The notes below the pieces were generated by a model. That model was not told the DNA's origin, made no database searches, and saw only the letters and a list, made by a program, of their open reading frames with translations. Shown piece after piece: positions 1 through 8,607 of a stretch of 40,524 bases of DNA. Position 1 is the stretch's first letter, and the number at the start of each line of letters is the position of its first letter. This stretch comes from a virus, in IMG/VR virus record IMGVR_UViG_3300008106_000016, positions 1-40,524 of that record. One strand, written 5' to 3'. The position numbers and the translations under genes are program-made.

Positions 1-96
1 TTCTACGCTTGCAAACCTCAAGAAAAACGTTTAGAAGGCGTTATCGTGGAGGCAAGAGATATTGACTACGAAATACCACAAGATTTAAGTTATTAG
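1..96 (+). CDS. 3' end of an unidentified protein (partial)
   Basis: Reading frame 1 is open from the window edge to a TAG at 94-96 and gives 31 residues ending EIPQDLSY. The stretch is charged and soluble, and visibly richer in G+C than the genes that follow. The start lies outside the window, so the family cannot be named. The next gene begins 16 nt after the stop on the same strand, which suggests co-transcription with the rightward group at 113-2245. Confidence 0.6.
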   Translation, partial: FYACKPQEKRLEGVIVEARDIDYEIPQDLSY

Positions 97-112
97 TTTG
101 TTATTAGTTTTT

Positions 113-682
113 ATGTCTATGTTGCAGTTTTTCTTACATTCATTTATTGGTTTGGGAATAGGGTATTTGTTGTTCGTAGGATGGGATCATATTGATTTTA
201 AAGAATATAGGTACGGGTACTCTGGTGCTATAGAAATCACGGTATGGCATTTACCAGGTGCAGTTTTGTTTATTTGGATGTGGTGTCCCGTATTATCAAT
301 AGTATTCCCTATAATAATAACGACTCTTTTAGTTGTAGGGATATATCGAGAAAGTTTTTTTAGTAATAGAAAAATACTTTTTTATCAAAATGGCTCTATG
401 TCTTATAATATAAATGACATAACATTTAATAAACCTGCTCGTTTATTAAAAATAATAAAAAAACTTCGATCTATTGAAATATACAATCAATGGTTTTATA
501 ATGATCAGCTTGATATAGTATATATATACGGGGATGTTTCAGAATACCATTATCAGGATACTAATAAAGATAAATGTAGTTTAAATTTACTTGGAACTAA
601 AGATTACAAGCTATTTCTAAGATTTGTCACTATAGCTTACAAAAAACAGATAAAGTATATTATATTGGATAAATTGGTATAA
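113..682 (+). CDS. Integral membrane protein, unknown function
   Basis: The 189-residue product has a hydrophobic N-terminal half: one segment at about residues 4-24 and a longer hydrophobic region at about 44-80 that can hold two passes. A basic, aromatic-rich C-terminal half (about 85-189) is probably cytoplasmic. An in-frame TTG at 98 exists, but the ATG at 113 is preferred because it is preceded by TTAGTTTTT, the AT-rich context seen before many starts here. No family is recognised. It opens a rightward run of small genes, several of them membrane proteins. Confidence 0.7.
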   Translation: MSMLQFFLHSFIGLGIGYLLFVGWDHIDFKEYRYGYSGAIEITVWHLPGAVLFIWMWCPVLSIVFPIIITTLLVVGIYRESFFSNRKILFYQNGSMSYNINDITFNKPARLLKIIKKLRSIEIYNQWFYNDQLDIVYIYGDVSEYHYQDTNKDKCSLNLLGTKDYKLFLRFVTIAYKKQIKYIILDKLV

Positions 683-687
683 CTACA

Positions 688-810
688 ATGTTATTATCTT
701 ATTGTTTATGTTTATTTATGCTAGCAAAATTATGGAATTCAATTATCGAGCTTAATGAAATAGCAATGGATTACGTTGGTGAACTTTATAACGAATATTT
801 TGATAATTAA
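688..810 (+). CDS. Small hypothetical protein (40 aa, or 30 aa from ATG 718)
   Basis: An ORF starting ATG at 688 and ending TAA at 810 encodes 40 residues: a short hydrophobic, Cys-containing start (MLLSYCLCLFMLAKLW) followed by an acidic amphipathic tail ending NEYFDN. A second in-frame ATG at 718 sits in a TTTATTTATG context and would give 30 residues without the hydrophobic segment. It fills the gap between the genes at 113 and 816 with tight spacing on both sides, which supports a real gene. Function unknown. Confidence 0.45.
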   Translation: MLLSYCLCLFMLAKLWNSIIELNEIAMDYVGELYNEYFDN

Positions 811-815
811 TTTAT

Positions 816-1115
816 ATGCAAAACACAAAACATATTGCAAAATCTATCTTTAACACACCGAAAGTTAAAAGTAATTGCCAAAAAGCTATTGCAGATTTAT
901 TAACAAACTTAATTTATGAATCTAAGCAATATGGCGGTTTTACAAAAGAAATTGAGTATTTTGATTTTAATGAAAATATTGAATTTCAAGAACATTTTTA
1001 TAAAGAATTGCAAACTTTATTAACAAAACAATTGAAAGAGCAAATTGTCTTTTGTAAAATAAAAGACAGACAGGATTGTGAATTATTAGGTAAAAAATTT
1101 AAAGTAGTATTGTAG
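816..1115 (+). CDS. Hypothetical protein, 99 aa
   Basis: A soluble 99-residue protein with a basic N terminus, mixed helical character and two Cys residues. Not recognised. The start is marked by TTAATTTATATG directly upstream, a close match to the recurrent start-context motif, with no Shine-Dalgarno. It begins 5 nt after the preceding small ORF and 15 nt before the next gene, so it belongs to the same rightward transcription unit. Confidence 0.6.
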   Translation: MQNTKHIAKSIFNTPKVKSNCQKAIADLLTNLIYESKQYGGFTKEIEYFDFNENIEFQEHFYKELQTLLTKQLKEQIVFCKIKDRQDCELLGKKFKVVL

Positions 1116-1130
1116 TTGATTGTTTGATAT

Positions 1131-1463
1131 ATGACTGAAGGTGAAAAAGCGGGACTAATAATTGGGTGTATATACGGAGTATCTTTTTTAGGATATGGTA
1201 TTTATAAATTAGTAGAATGTGTAAAACGTAGAAATAGACAATTAGATGTGCGACAAGAGCAGGAAGTACCCAATCACATTGACGTTAGTATTAACTTACA
1301 TAACAATATACCAGTTGAACCTCGTATAGAATTAAACACATTTGAGCGAAATAATAAACTTGTAGAAAATAAAGAAAATATACTACCGAAAGAATCAAGA
1401 TTAAAAATAACTAAAAGACAAGAAATCAATTACGAGGCAGGAAGTATTTTGCAAATGAGATAA
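1131..1463 (+). CDS. Single-pass membrane protein, unknown
   Basis: A 110-residue protein with one N-terminal transmembrane segment (about residues 8-28, glycine-rich GLIIGCIYGVSFLGYGIY), a Cys and a basic stretch (KRRNR), then a hydrophilic tail. The basic residues after the segment predict a cytoplasmic tail. No family recognised. It lies within the rightward small-gene run, with 15-18 nt gaps to its neighbours. Confidence 0.6.
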   Translation: MTEGEKAGLIIGCIYGVSFLGYGIYKLVECVKRRNRQLDVRQEQEVPNHIDVSINLHNNIPVEPRIELNTFERNNKLVENKENILPKESRLKITKRQEINYEAGSILQMR

Positions 1464-1481
1464 TATTCATTAGAAATCGAT

Positions 1482-1667
1482 ATGCTTAAAATTATAGCTT
1501 ATATTCAATATATTTGTTGTTCTCTCGTGCTGCCAATTCTTTTAATTCCTTGTTATTCGATATTTTTTGAAAAAGGCGGTGTCGCAAGTTTTTTATTTAT
1601 AGCAATGTGTCTAACGCAAGTTGTAACGATGGTTTTCTCTAGTATAATATTAGATCACATGGATTAA
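1482..1667 (+). CDS. Small two-pass membrane protein
   Basis: The 61-residue product is almost wholly hydrophobic, with two predicted transmembrane helices (about residues 5-26 and 35-56) joined by a short FEKGG turn and a C-terminal DHMD tail. Size and topology resemble small phage holins or toxins, but nothing specific proves this. A second holin-like gene lies at 2232-2678 beside the endolysin. Spacing of 14-18 nt to its neighbours suggests an operon. Confidence 0.55.
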   Translation: MLKIIAYIQYICCSLVLPILLIPCYSIFFEKGGVASFLFIAMCLTQVVTMVFSSIILDHMD

Positions 1668-1680
1668 TATAAATCTTTTT

Positions 1681-1881
1681 ATGTCTATTAAAAAATTAAA
1701 AAATTTAAGAAAGAAACACAATACTCAAAATGCTTTAGATGAGATACTGTTTGTAGATAGAGAACGTCCTTTTTGTGTTTATAAAGATTTACATAAAACC
1801 AAGGTTAGTATTACCAAGGTTACAATTTATATTGCAATCATGTTGATGGTTTCTATCAGTATTTTTGTTTATATTTTTTAA
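1681..1881 (+). CDS. Small tail-anchored membrane protein
   Basis: A 66-residue protein with a strongly basic N-terminal 50 residues and one hydrophobic segment at the extreme C terminus (about 47-66, IYIAIMLMVSISIFVYIF), giving tail-anchored topology. Unknown family. The next gene's ATG is 4 nt after the stop, so the two are probably translationally linked. Confidence 0.5.
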   Translation: MSIKKLKNLRKKHNTQNALDEILFVDRERPFCVYKDLHKTKVSITKVTIYIAIMLMVSISIFVYIF

Positions 1882-1885
1882 AAAT

Positions 1886-2245
1886 ATGTCAAATAATGAT
1901 CGGCACAAGCCAATGGAATTTGCAAAAAAAGCTGAGTTATATAGATTAGAATATGAAAGTGGTCGCATGACATTTGCTGACATTGCTAAATGTATGAAAT
2001 GTGCATCGATAAAATTACCTTTACACGCAGAAACTCATAACTGGGATATTGAAGGTAGACGAGCAACAAAAAAAGCCTTAAGAGACATTAATAAAATAGA
2101 AATAACAAAAGAAATTTTGGCTACGTTACTTAAGGATATAGAATCAAATAAGGAAATACGACAAAAAAGACGATATAATGTTGTACGTCAAATTAAAACC
2201 ATTAAAGTATCTGATATATTAAATGGGGGATTTATGGAGCAGTAG
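1886..2245 (+). CDS. Small HTH protein resembling the N terminus of a small terminase
   Basis: The chosen ATG at 1886 gives 119 residues and avoids the overlap produced by the in-frame ATG at 1865. Residues about 15-50 (RLEYESGRMTFADIAKCM, then a WDIEG end) resemble the DNA-binding helix-turn-helix of the small terminase at 34501-35235 (ADYESGAYTIKQLCEKY, then GKWKQG). The remainder is basic and helical. It may be a terminase-small-like protein or a regulator. It is the last rightward gene of the left block and overlaps the 3' end of the leftward gene at 2232 by 14 nt. Confidence 0.55.
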   Translation: MSNNDRHKPMEFAKKAELYRLEYESGRMTFADIAKCMKCASIKLPLHAETHNWDIEGRRATKKALRDINKIEITKEILATLLKDIESNKEIRQKRRYNVVRQIKTIKVSDILNGGFMEQ

Positions 2246-2678
2246 AGTCGGCTTTAGATACTGTTTTATCTTGACTTGCTTCTAAGGTAGCTCCCTCCTT
2301 GGATATATGTAGTTTGATCTTATCCATTGCCTTACTTGGTACAACCCATCCTACTATAATCAATAAGGAGTTAATGATAAATAACAATATAATATATCCC
2401 AGAATAAAATATAAATAAAATTTATATACTATTATAAAATTCTCTTCTGTACGTATTTTAAACGTTGCTATTATAAAAATGATAAAAGACAATCCAAATG
2501 TTGGTGGAGCGGATCTTAAAATGCAGTACAGACAACGCATAGCCATATTTCTACGATAAAACATATTTTTATCACCTGGACATAATGTAAAAAGTTTAAG
2601 AAAAGACTCGTCATCTGTGGAAGTTAGCCACGCCATAATATTTTTAACCTTAGTTGCAAACGCTGACAATATTTTCAT
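2232..2678 (-). CDS. Holin-like membrane protein
   Basis: A 148-residue protein with a soluble N-terminal part (about 1-45), two hydrophobic regions (about 52-74 and 82-113) and a polar C-terminal tail of about 35 residues. The topology and its place at the downstream end of the late operon, three genes after the putative endolysin, suggest a holin or other lysis membrane protein. No family motif supports this beyond topology. The ATG is preceded by an AT-rich TTATAACATAAT context, 6 nt after the GNAT-like gene. Confidence 0.45.
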   Translation of the reverse strand: MKILSAFATKVKNIMAWLTSTDDESFLKLFTLCPGDKNMFYRRNMAMRCLYCILRSAPPTFGLSFIIFIIATFKIRTEENFIIVYKFYLYFILGYIILLFIINSLLIIVGWVVPSKAMDKIKLHISKEGATLEASQDKTVSKADSTAP

Positions 2679-2684
2679 ATTATG

Positions 2685-3332
2685 TTATAATTTAGGACTA
2701 TTCATCTTATTAATAAAAGATTTTGCAGACTCGATAAACCCAGTGATTTGACCTTTTGCAACGGAAAGATCTTTGTCTATAGATTCAATCTTTGTTACTT
2801 TATCTAAACCTAAACTTTTTTGAAAAGCAAGTGAATAAGGATTTTTTTTCATAAATTGCACTTCAAAAGTAGCCTTAGGATTAAATTCTTGAGTATTTGT
2901 AAGTAAAACATCTTTATAATATATTTTGGTAGCTTCCGACCCCACTCCTCTCATAAGTAGTTTTTCTTGGTAACTATTTGCAGGTAATATAAAAGAACTA
3001 AGAGAGCAATGAGATATTTTACCATTTTCAACTTTATCAATTTTTAAACCAAATATACCAACAACTTTATCATTTGCAATTAATGTATATAAACCATTTT
3101 TAAACTGGCTATTATTGTCTACAACCTCTTTTATTTTTTCAGCTTCAGATTGGATCATTCCTAGCGTGGCATATTTGATTAATAAATTTGTTGCAGTACT
3201 TGATAACTGTTTTTTAAGTTGATCAATACTAGGGGCTTTGTCTTGATTCGCAAGCATTACAACTCCAACGTCAATTAAGTCTTTTGTGGAATTAAAATCT
3301 AGTTTTTGTAATTTAAGAGCAGTTTTTTGCAT
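2685..3332 (-). CDS. GNAT-like acetyltransferase fold protein
   Basis: The 215-residue product has a GNAT-like pattern: a beta hairpin LIANDKVVGIFGLKI (about 84-98), then the strand ISHCSLSSFIL, then MRGVGSEATKIYY (about 129-141) at the place of the acetyl-CoA loop and helix, and NPYSLAFQKSLGL (about 166-178), which matches the typical N-terminal-to-LGF motif near the GNAT C terminus. The canonical Q/RxxGxG/A loop is only partly kept. The substrate is unknown. It sits among the distal tail and lysis genes and could modify a virion or host protein. Confidence 0.5.
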   Translation of the reverse strand: MQKTALKLQKLDFNSTKDLIDVGVVMLANQDKAPSIDQLKKQLSSTATNLLIKYATLGMIQSEAEKIKEVVDNNSQFKNGLYTLIANDKVVGIFGLKIDKVENGKISHCSLSSFILPANSYQEKLLMRGVGSEATKIYYKDVLLTNTQEFNPKATFEVQFMKKNPYSLAFQKSLGLDKVTKIESIDKDLSVAKGQITGFIESAKSFINKMNSPKL

Positions 3333-3379
3333 GTGTAAACATTGATGAATAAAAATTTAAAAATAACTAATGTTATTAT

Positions 3380-4114
3380 TTAAAGAATATTTATAATGTC
3401 AAGTTGTTGTTTAATATTCATACCTATGTTTTCTAAATTATGATAATAGGATATCGGTTTATCAAACAATTCACGATCAACAGCCAAACCAATATAATAT
3501 AGTGGTTGATTATCAAAATATATAGGGTATATGATATATCCGTATATCCCCTGTTTTTCCAGCGATTGCACTGCGCGAAAACTATCCTTCCCCATTATCT
3601 CCCGTAGTGTAATGGGGGTCAAAGTGTTATTTGGCACTCTATTACGCAACCATGTGTAATCTTGCTCGAACAATTGCAATTGATCACAATTAACTTTTTC
3701 ACAATGTAGCTTAGTAAGTTTAGTAACGTCTATTTGCTCTAATACTTGTCTATTATTTAATGTTACTTGTGTATAAAATAGAGCGTTATTTACAATAATA
3801 GTTTTGTGATAAACAATACTAATTAAAATTGTATAGCAATGTTTTTGTCCCATACAAAATTCTTGATTAATTTTATTTAAATGTTCTTGATTATAAGACC
3901 TAGCTTGTATAAAAGCGTCAATAATACGTCTTTTATAGTCTTGTTGCATTATCAAATATTTTTGATACGTTAGCAGATAGAAGATACCTAAGCTAATCAC
4001 TCCTAGCAAAATTACAATAGGATTTTTTTGCAGAAACTTATTTAACCCATAACAATTTTTCAGGATTTTGTAAACATTGCTAAACCCTAACAGTAAATTA
4101 GAAATTGAGAACAT
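3380..4114 (-). CDS. Membrane-anchored protein with Cys-rich soluble domain
   Basis: A 244-residue protein with a basic N terminus, one transmembrane helix (about 32-50, PIVILLGVISLGIFYLLTY) and a soluble domain of about 190 residues, probably periplasmic. The domain holds two Cys pairs (C-x5-C at EFCMGQKHC and C-x4-C at HCEKVNC) that could form disulfides, and a C-terminal part (GIYGYIIYPIYFDNQPLYYI) with a sensor-like alternating strand pattern. Placed just after the endolysin, it may act in lysis (anchored spanin or regulator) or superinfection exclusion. No firm homology. Confidence 0.5.
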   Translation of the reverse strand: MFSISNLLLGFSNVYKILKNCYGLNKFLQKNPIVILLGVISLGIFYLLTYQKYLIMQQDYKRRIIDAFIQARSYNQEHLNKINQEFCMGQKHCYTILISIVYHKTIIVNNALFYTQVTLNNRQVLEQIDVTKLTKLHCEKVNCDQLQLFEQDYTWLRNRVPNNTLTPITLREIMGKDSFRAVQSLEKQGIYGYIIYPIYFDNQPLYYIGLAVDRELFDKPISYYHNLENIGMNIKQQLDIINIL

Positions 4115-4132
4115 ATGGTAATTGGTAATACA

Positions 4133-4801
4133 TTATTTTAATTGCACTTGATACATTATCGTTTGACCATCCCGATTTTTAAAACATGAATATTCCAAAA
4201 GTTGCGAAGGACTAGGCAGTGGATTTTTATTAAACTCTTCGTCTGTAATAATTTCGCTATTTTTTAAAATCTTTGCGATAAATAAACTACAAAACCTACC
4301 ACGTGAATGTAACACATACTTTTTAAACTTTGTTTGTAGTAAAGACTTAGGTACAATTTCACTTAAAATTGCTAAAATAATTGAATATTTATAATTTTTC
4401 TTTTTAGCATTATTGATATCTTGTACTGATTTCTTAATTTGTACTGTTGTTAATGGTTTGGCTTGTTTTATTAAATATAAAATTCTTTGTGTGTTGGTAC
4501 AAAATGTAAAGATACTATTAATATCATATTCATACAATTGATATTTTCTATCTTGAATACCTCCTAGCCTTTTGAAAGTTGAATACCATTTTTGGTTTTG
4601 AGTAAATAACACACTTTCACTTATAATCATAATATTGTTATCAATATTTGTAACCCAAGCAACGTGGTCTAAACGCAATTTATTTTTTGCAAATAAACGA
4701 ATCAATTTACTGTATACCGCAAATACACTATTGTTATAAAACCCAACAATATCCCCGATTTCTATCAAGGAGGCAAATTGTTTTTTAGTAATAATAATCA
4801 T
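4133..4801 (-). CDS. Permuted papain-fold (YiiX/NlpC-P60-like) hydrolase, likely endolysin
   Basis: A 222-residue protein with the order of a circularly permuted NlpC/P60 (YiiX/YaeF-type) enzyme. A GDIVGFY strand (16-22) is followed by His46 in LDHVAWV, Glu62 in ISESV, and then late Cys171 in GRFCSLFIAKIL, followed by PSPSQLLEY. His, Glu and Cys are the expected catalytic set for this fold. No signal peptide. Phage members often cut peptidoglycan peptides or act on lipids. Its position after the fibre genes and before membrane proteins favours a lysis role, but activity is inferred from motifs only. Confidence 0.6.
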   Translation of the reverse strand: MIIITKKQFASLIEIGDIVGFYNNSVFAVYSKLIRLFAKNKLRLDHVAWVTNIDNNIMIISESVLFTQNQKWYSTFKRLGGIQDRKYQLYEYDINSIFTFCTNTQRILYLIKQAKPLTTVQIKKSVQDINNAKKKNYKYSIILAILSEIVPKSLLQTKFKKYVLHSRGRFCSLFIAKILKNSEIITDEEFNKNPLPSPSQLLEYSCFKNRDGQTIMYQVQLK

Positions 4802-4829
4802 AATTTTGTTTTAATTCTACATAATATTA

Positions 4830-7800
4830 CTAAGCCTTAGGCAAATTCCATTCAAACCTCATTGGGGTAAGTATATTGATATCGGACCCTGTACTACCAT
4901 TATCAAGGAAATAGAAATCAATATTATCATCAAGAAGATAGTAATTTTCGCCCCATGTCCATAAATAACCGTTTGAATCAACCCAGATTGGGTTTACGGC
5001 CTCTCCATAGGATATAGTAATCCAAGAAAAAATATTAAATGTGGTTCCCGAAGGAATATTCATTCTAGTGAATAACTTTGTATTTGTACGATTGCCGTTA
5101 CCAAGCAAGCCAGTAAAATTATAACCACTTGCATAGTAATTACCGTCAGTTCCTTTTACAAAAGTTGTTCCAGCTTTCCATCCATTACTAGATGACATTA
5201 TACCTCCATAAGCATCACCATATATTATACTATCGACCATAAGATTGCTAACACTTGATCCATTTTGATATTTTGCTTGAGTCGGTTTAAAAACCGATGT
5301 ACCAGCGTCAATATTAACGCCATTTTGTCCAACATCATTTGTTCCCCAGTTCCATAATGTGCCATCGTTTAACAAAACACTAGCTACGCCAATATTAGCC
5401 CCAAGTAAAGCAAATTGTTTTATTGAAAGATTGACACTTCCATTGACTGAAACCGTCTGAGGAGTTAATGCATTGAAAACATTACTTGTGTTTGTGTTGT
5501 TTATACCAAGTAATCCACGTGTATTAGATCCTGCGGTTTTAATTTGATCTGGTGTTGCTGTTGGATTATTTGTTTCTCTTAACCACATTAATATTGTAGA
5601 ATCAGCTCCGGTGCTGGTGGTGCCGTTAGCGACGTTTTCCCAACCACCGTTGTGACCAATTGCCATTATTCTTTTTGTTGTCGTTGCTGAACCTGTCCAA
5701 GTTAACGTTATATCTGCAGCAGCATTTGCAACATACTGAGTACCATCACCTAATTGACCATAAAAATTATAACCACCGCCAATTATTTTTGTGATCTTAA
5801 CTCCGTTAACTGTACTGCCTGTATCAAATTCAGCTATTATGTTTCCGTAAGTACTACCAAGATTCCAAACGTTTACAGGGTTTGTTCCAATCCACGTTAG
5901 TTCGATAAACGAACTAATTATATCGGTCGTATTGCCATATAAACCAAGCTGAGCATAATTGTTTCGTCCTGCTCCATAAACTTTTCCATCCGTTTTTTGA
6001 AATACAACCCTAGCACTATTATTGCCGTTAAGATCACCATTATTGGATGAATGGCTGAATATTTTTGATACCCCAGTTGCAATTAATTTAGGTTGTGAAT
6101 AGCTTGTTGTATTGCCAAGACCCAAAGCTCCATAATCATTTTTGCCCCAACCCCAGAGGTTACCGTTATCAAATAAAACTAATCCAACGTTACCAACTAA
6201 TGCTACGTCAGTAGCTTTACCTGTTTCCGTGTATAAAGATCCTGCTGTAATTCCTGTGACTCCTTTTCCATTTGGGTTTACAATTACTGATGTATCGTTA
6301 AAAATTACTGACTGTGGTGCTTCATAAAAGGCCTGTCTTTGATTAAAAATACCAAATGAGCTAGTACGACCAGACCCAGGGTAAATTTTGTCCAGTGCAT
6401 CTTTTGCTGAGGTTCTAATTGTATAAACCCTACCACCGTTTGTTAAAACAAGAGTAGTTCCAGAAGTTCCACCAATCATTTTTCTGATTGTGTCGTTATT
6501 AAACGTTGCCAATCCATCACTTAGAGCCTTTTCAGTAACAGCAACATCTTGAGCTATTCCAGAATAAGAATTAGATAATTTAACAATACCTGCTACACTT
6601 GTACTAGCTAAACCTAGCAAAGCAGTAAAAGTTGCTTTTGAAATATTTTTAATTTTTTTTCCAGTTGTATTAGATAAAACTATAAAATCATTAAGAACTC
6701 CATTTGTGATATCACTAGTAACATCGCCACTTAAACCAGCTCCACTGACGATTGGAGCGACTGAGGATTTATAAGTTAATTGACTAGTTGTATTTCCGCT
6801 TGTACCAGCTTTTATTAAATATGTTACTGTTCTACCATCGCTTATTGTACCTGACAGTGCAGGCAATCCATTAGCATTAGTTACAGTAACATATTTACCA
6901 ACATAGCTAGTGGTATTACCAAAACCTATTAAATAGGTTGTTTCAAGATTTGTTTTTGTAGCAACTGCTTGCAATTGAGTATCTGATGTTTTCCAATCAG
7001 CTACACCAACCGCATTTGAATAACAAATATATTTAGTTCCATTAGTAAGAGTCCATTCTCCACCAACGTCCCATCCTTTTGTAATATCGTCATTTACAGT
7101 TGGTATTGTTGATTGATTCAATAAATTTAATTTAGGAAATACAAATGAATCGCCCGTTAAGGAAAATGGTTTAGATAAATTTGTAGTAGCTTGAATTTGA
7201 ACTAAATCAATACCAATGTTATTTTTAAGATAGTGGGGGCAATTACCTGTTTTATAAAGCATTCCAACTTGATTTAAACCAGTAATTAAGTCAACATAGT
7301 TAAAATTTGAATTAGTAATATCTAATTGATTATATTCTATTCCTGATATAGTCTGTTGTGGAGCGGTAGAAATGACGCTCATTATTTCAGAGCAAGCATT
7401 AATTCTTAGTTTTCCGTTAGCGTGAGATAGAATATTAATATATCTTGAGTTTGTAATATCAATAAATGTCCCTATGTTTGCTATTGAATCAATAATAACT
7501 GTGTTATTATTACTGATTGCATAAGTGCCTTTTGGTTTAACAATGTTAGAGTATAAAGTATTTCTTAATAAGAACGTTGTTGTAACTCCAACTGTTAATG
7601 CAGGATCGGATTCAACATTAACATACCCATCGTCACATAATAGTTGCCCATTAAAAGCAGTTTTTAAATATATATTTAAGTCTCCACCATAGGCAAATTG
7701 ATGCACTCCAACACCAGCGGATGGTATATTTTCTATAGTTACCGCTCTTTTACCCCTTATTGTAACTCCTTGAACCTGACATCTTAAAGTCCCATTAAAC

Positions 7801-8606
7801 CTTATAAGAGGTACTGTTGTGTTTTCAGTAAAAAAAGCTTTCTCAGTGCTATTCCAAGTTGGTCCTGTCATTCTGGCCGTTGTACTTATCCAACTTCTAG
7901 CCGTTAGATTAGTAATAGTGTTGCTACTTGCTACATCCTCTGGATCACCCATTATATCACCATCCAAAACGTATGTAAGAGGTGCCCAAGGTCTCCATCT
8001 CAATTGTACCTTTGCTCCATTTTTGAAATCAGCTTCGTTGACCAAGGAAATATTAGATTTTGTGCAATCTAACAGAGTTGTTTGTCTAGGGGTTTGATTC
8101 CAAGTATTTTGATAAGTTCCTTCGGCAAGAATAATAACGCCACTTGCATTTAATGCATCGTGAGCCGCTTGAAGTGTCATTGGTCTTTCGGGTGAGTAAC
8201 CATCATTTGTTTTTAAACCACTAAATGAGACGTATCTTTTTAATGCATTTGCAACTCTAGGAGTTATAATACATTCCCAACTAGTACCATTTGATTTAAA
8301 TGTATTGTTAGTGTCAGTTGCATAAGCTGTTTTATTGGTATATGCAGAAGGAACCAGTGCTAAAATATTAGTTTGTGTATCGGTAATATTAACAATATTA
8401 GCTAGTTTTGTTTTTTCAGTATTAGAATATTGCTTATATGTGTTTCCATCCCCTATATGATCCTGAGTCAATACAACAACACCTGTTTGTGTATTTACAC
8501 TTTCAACCTTACCTCCCCCTCCAGTTTCTACAATTCTTTCATCAACTATACTTTGTAACTGGCCACTAGTAAGGTTAGAGAGTTTTGAAAAAAATGATTT
8601 AAACAT
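4830..8606 (-). CDS. Long tail fibre with beta-helix-like region and RCC1-type propeller
   Basis: 1258 residues. A short N-terminal attachment region (GGGGKVESVNTQTGVVVLTQ) is followed at about 127 by SFSGLKTNDGYSPERPMTL, the usual entry of pectate-lyase-type right-handed beta-helix proteins. Around 670-700 lies a fibre repeat (SVAGIVKLSNSYSG, then TEKALSDGL). From about 800 to the end there are at least six RCC1-like repeats of the form G-x-L-W-x-W-G-x-N-x-x-G-x-L-G (for example NGNLWGWGKNDYGALGLGN near 807, GTLWNWGTNDVGQNG near 1087, YLWTWGENY near 1215). This is probably the receptor-binding fibre. The ATG is 1 nt after the upstream stop. Confidence 0.75.
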   Translation of the reverse strand: MFKSFFSKLSNLTSGQLQSIVDERIVETGGGGKVESVNTQTGVVVLTQDHIGDGNTYKQYSNTEKTKLANIVNITDTQTNILALVPSAYTNKTAYATDTNNTFKSNGTSWECIITPRVANALKRYVSFSGLKTNDGYSPERPMTLQAAHDALNASGVIILAEGTYQNTWNQTPRQTTLLDCTKSNISLVNEADFKNGAKVQLRWRPWAPLTYVLDGDIMGDPEDVASSNTITNLTARSWISTTARMTGPTWNSTEKAFFTENTTVPLIRFNGTLRCQVQGVTIRGKRAVTIENIPSAGVGVHQFAYGGDLNIYLKTAFNGQLLCDDGYVNVESDPALTVGVTTTFLLRNTLYSNIVKPKGTYAISNNNTVIIDSIANIGTFIDITNSRYINILSHANGKLRINACSEIMSVISTAPQQTISGIEYNQLDITNSNFNYVDLITGLNQVGMLYKTGNCPHYLKNNIGIDLVQIQATTNLSKPFSLTGDSFVFPKLNLLNQSTIPTVNDDITKGWDVGGEWTLTNGTKYICYSNAVGVADWKTSDTQLQAVATKTNLETTYLIGFGNTTSYVGKYVTVTNANGLPALSGTISDGRTVTYLIKAGTSGNTTSQLTYKSSVAPIVSGAGLSGDVTSDITNGVLNDFIVLSNTTGKKIKNISKATFTALLGLASTSVAGIVKLSNSYSGIAQDVAVTEKALSDGLATFNNDTIRKMIGGTSGTTLVLTNGGRVYTIRTSAKDALDKIYPGSGRTSSFGIFNQRQAFYEAPQSVIFNDTSVIVNPNGKGVTGITAGSLYTETGKATDVALVGNVGLVLFDNGNLWGWGKNDYGALGLGNTTSYSQPKLIATGVSKIFSHSSNNGDLNGNNSARVVFQKTDGKVYGAGRNNYAQLGLYGNTTDIISSFIELTWIGTNPVNVWNLGSTYGNIIAEFDTGSTVNGVKITKIIGGGYNFYGQLGDGTQYVANAAADITLTWTGSATTTKRIMAIGHNGGWENVANGTTSTGADSTILMWLRETNNPTATPDQIKTAGSNTRGLLGINNTNTSNVFNALTPQTVSVNGSVNLSIKQFALLGANIGVASVLLNDGTLWNWGTNDVGQNGVNIDAGTSVFKPTQAKYQNGSSVSNLMVDSIIYGDAYGGIMSSSNGWKAGTTFVKGTDGNYYASGYNFTGLLGNGNRTNTKLFTRMNIPSGTTFNIFSWITISYGEAVNPIWVDSNGYLWTWGENYYLLDDNIDFYFLDNGSTGSDINILTPMRFEWNLPKA

Positions 8607-8607
8607 A

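Noticed and set aside
6142-8097. Rightward ORFs inside the long fibre gene (6142-6327 and 7819-8097)
   Set aside because: They are shadows of the intact 1258-codon leftward gene; no matching start context and no protein-like pattern.
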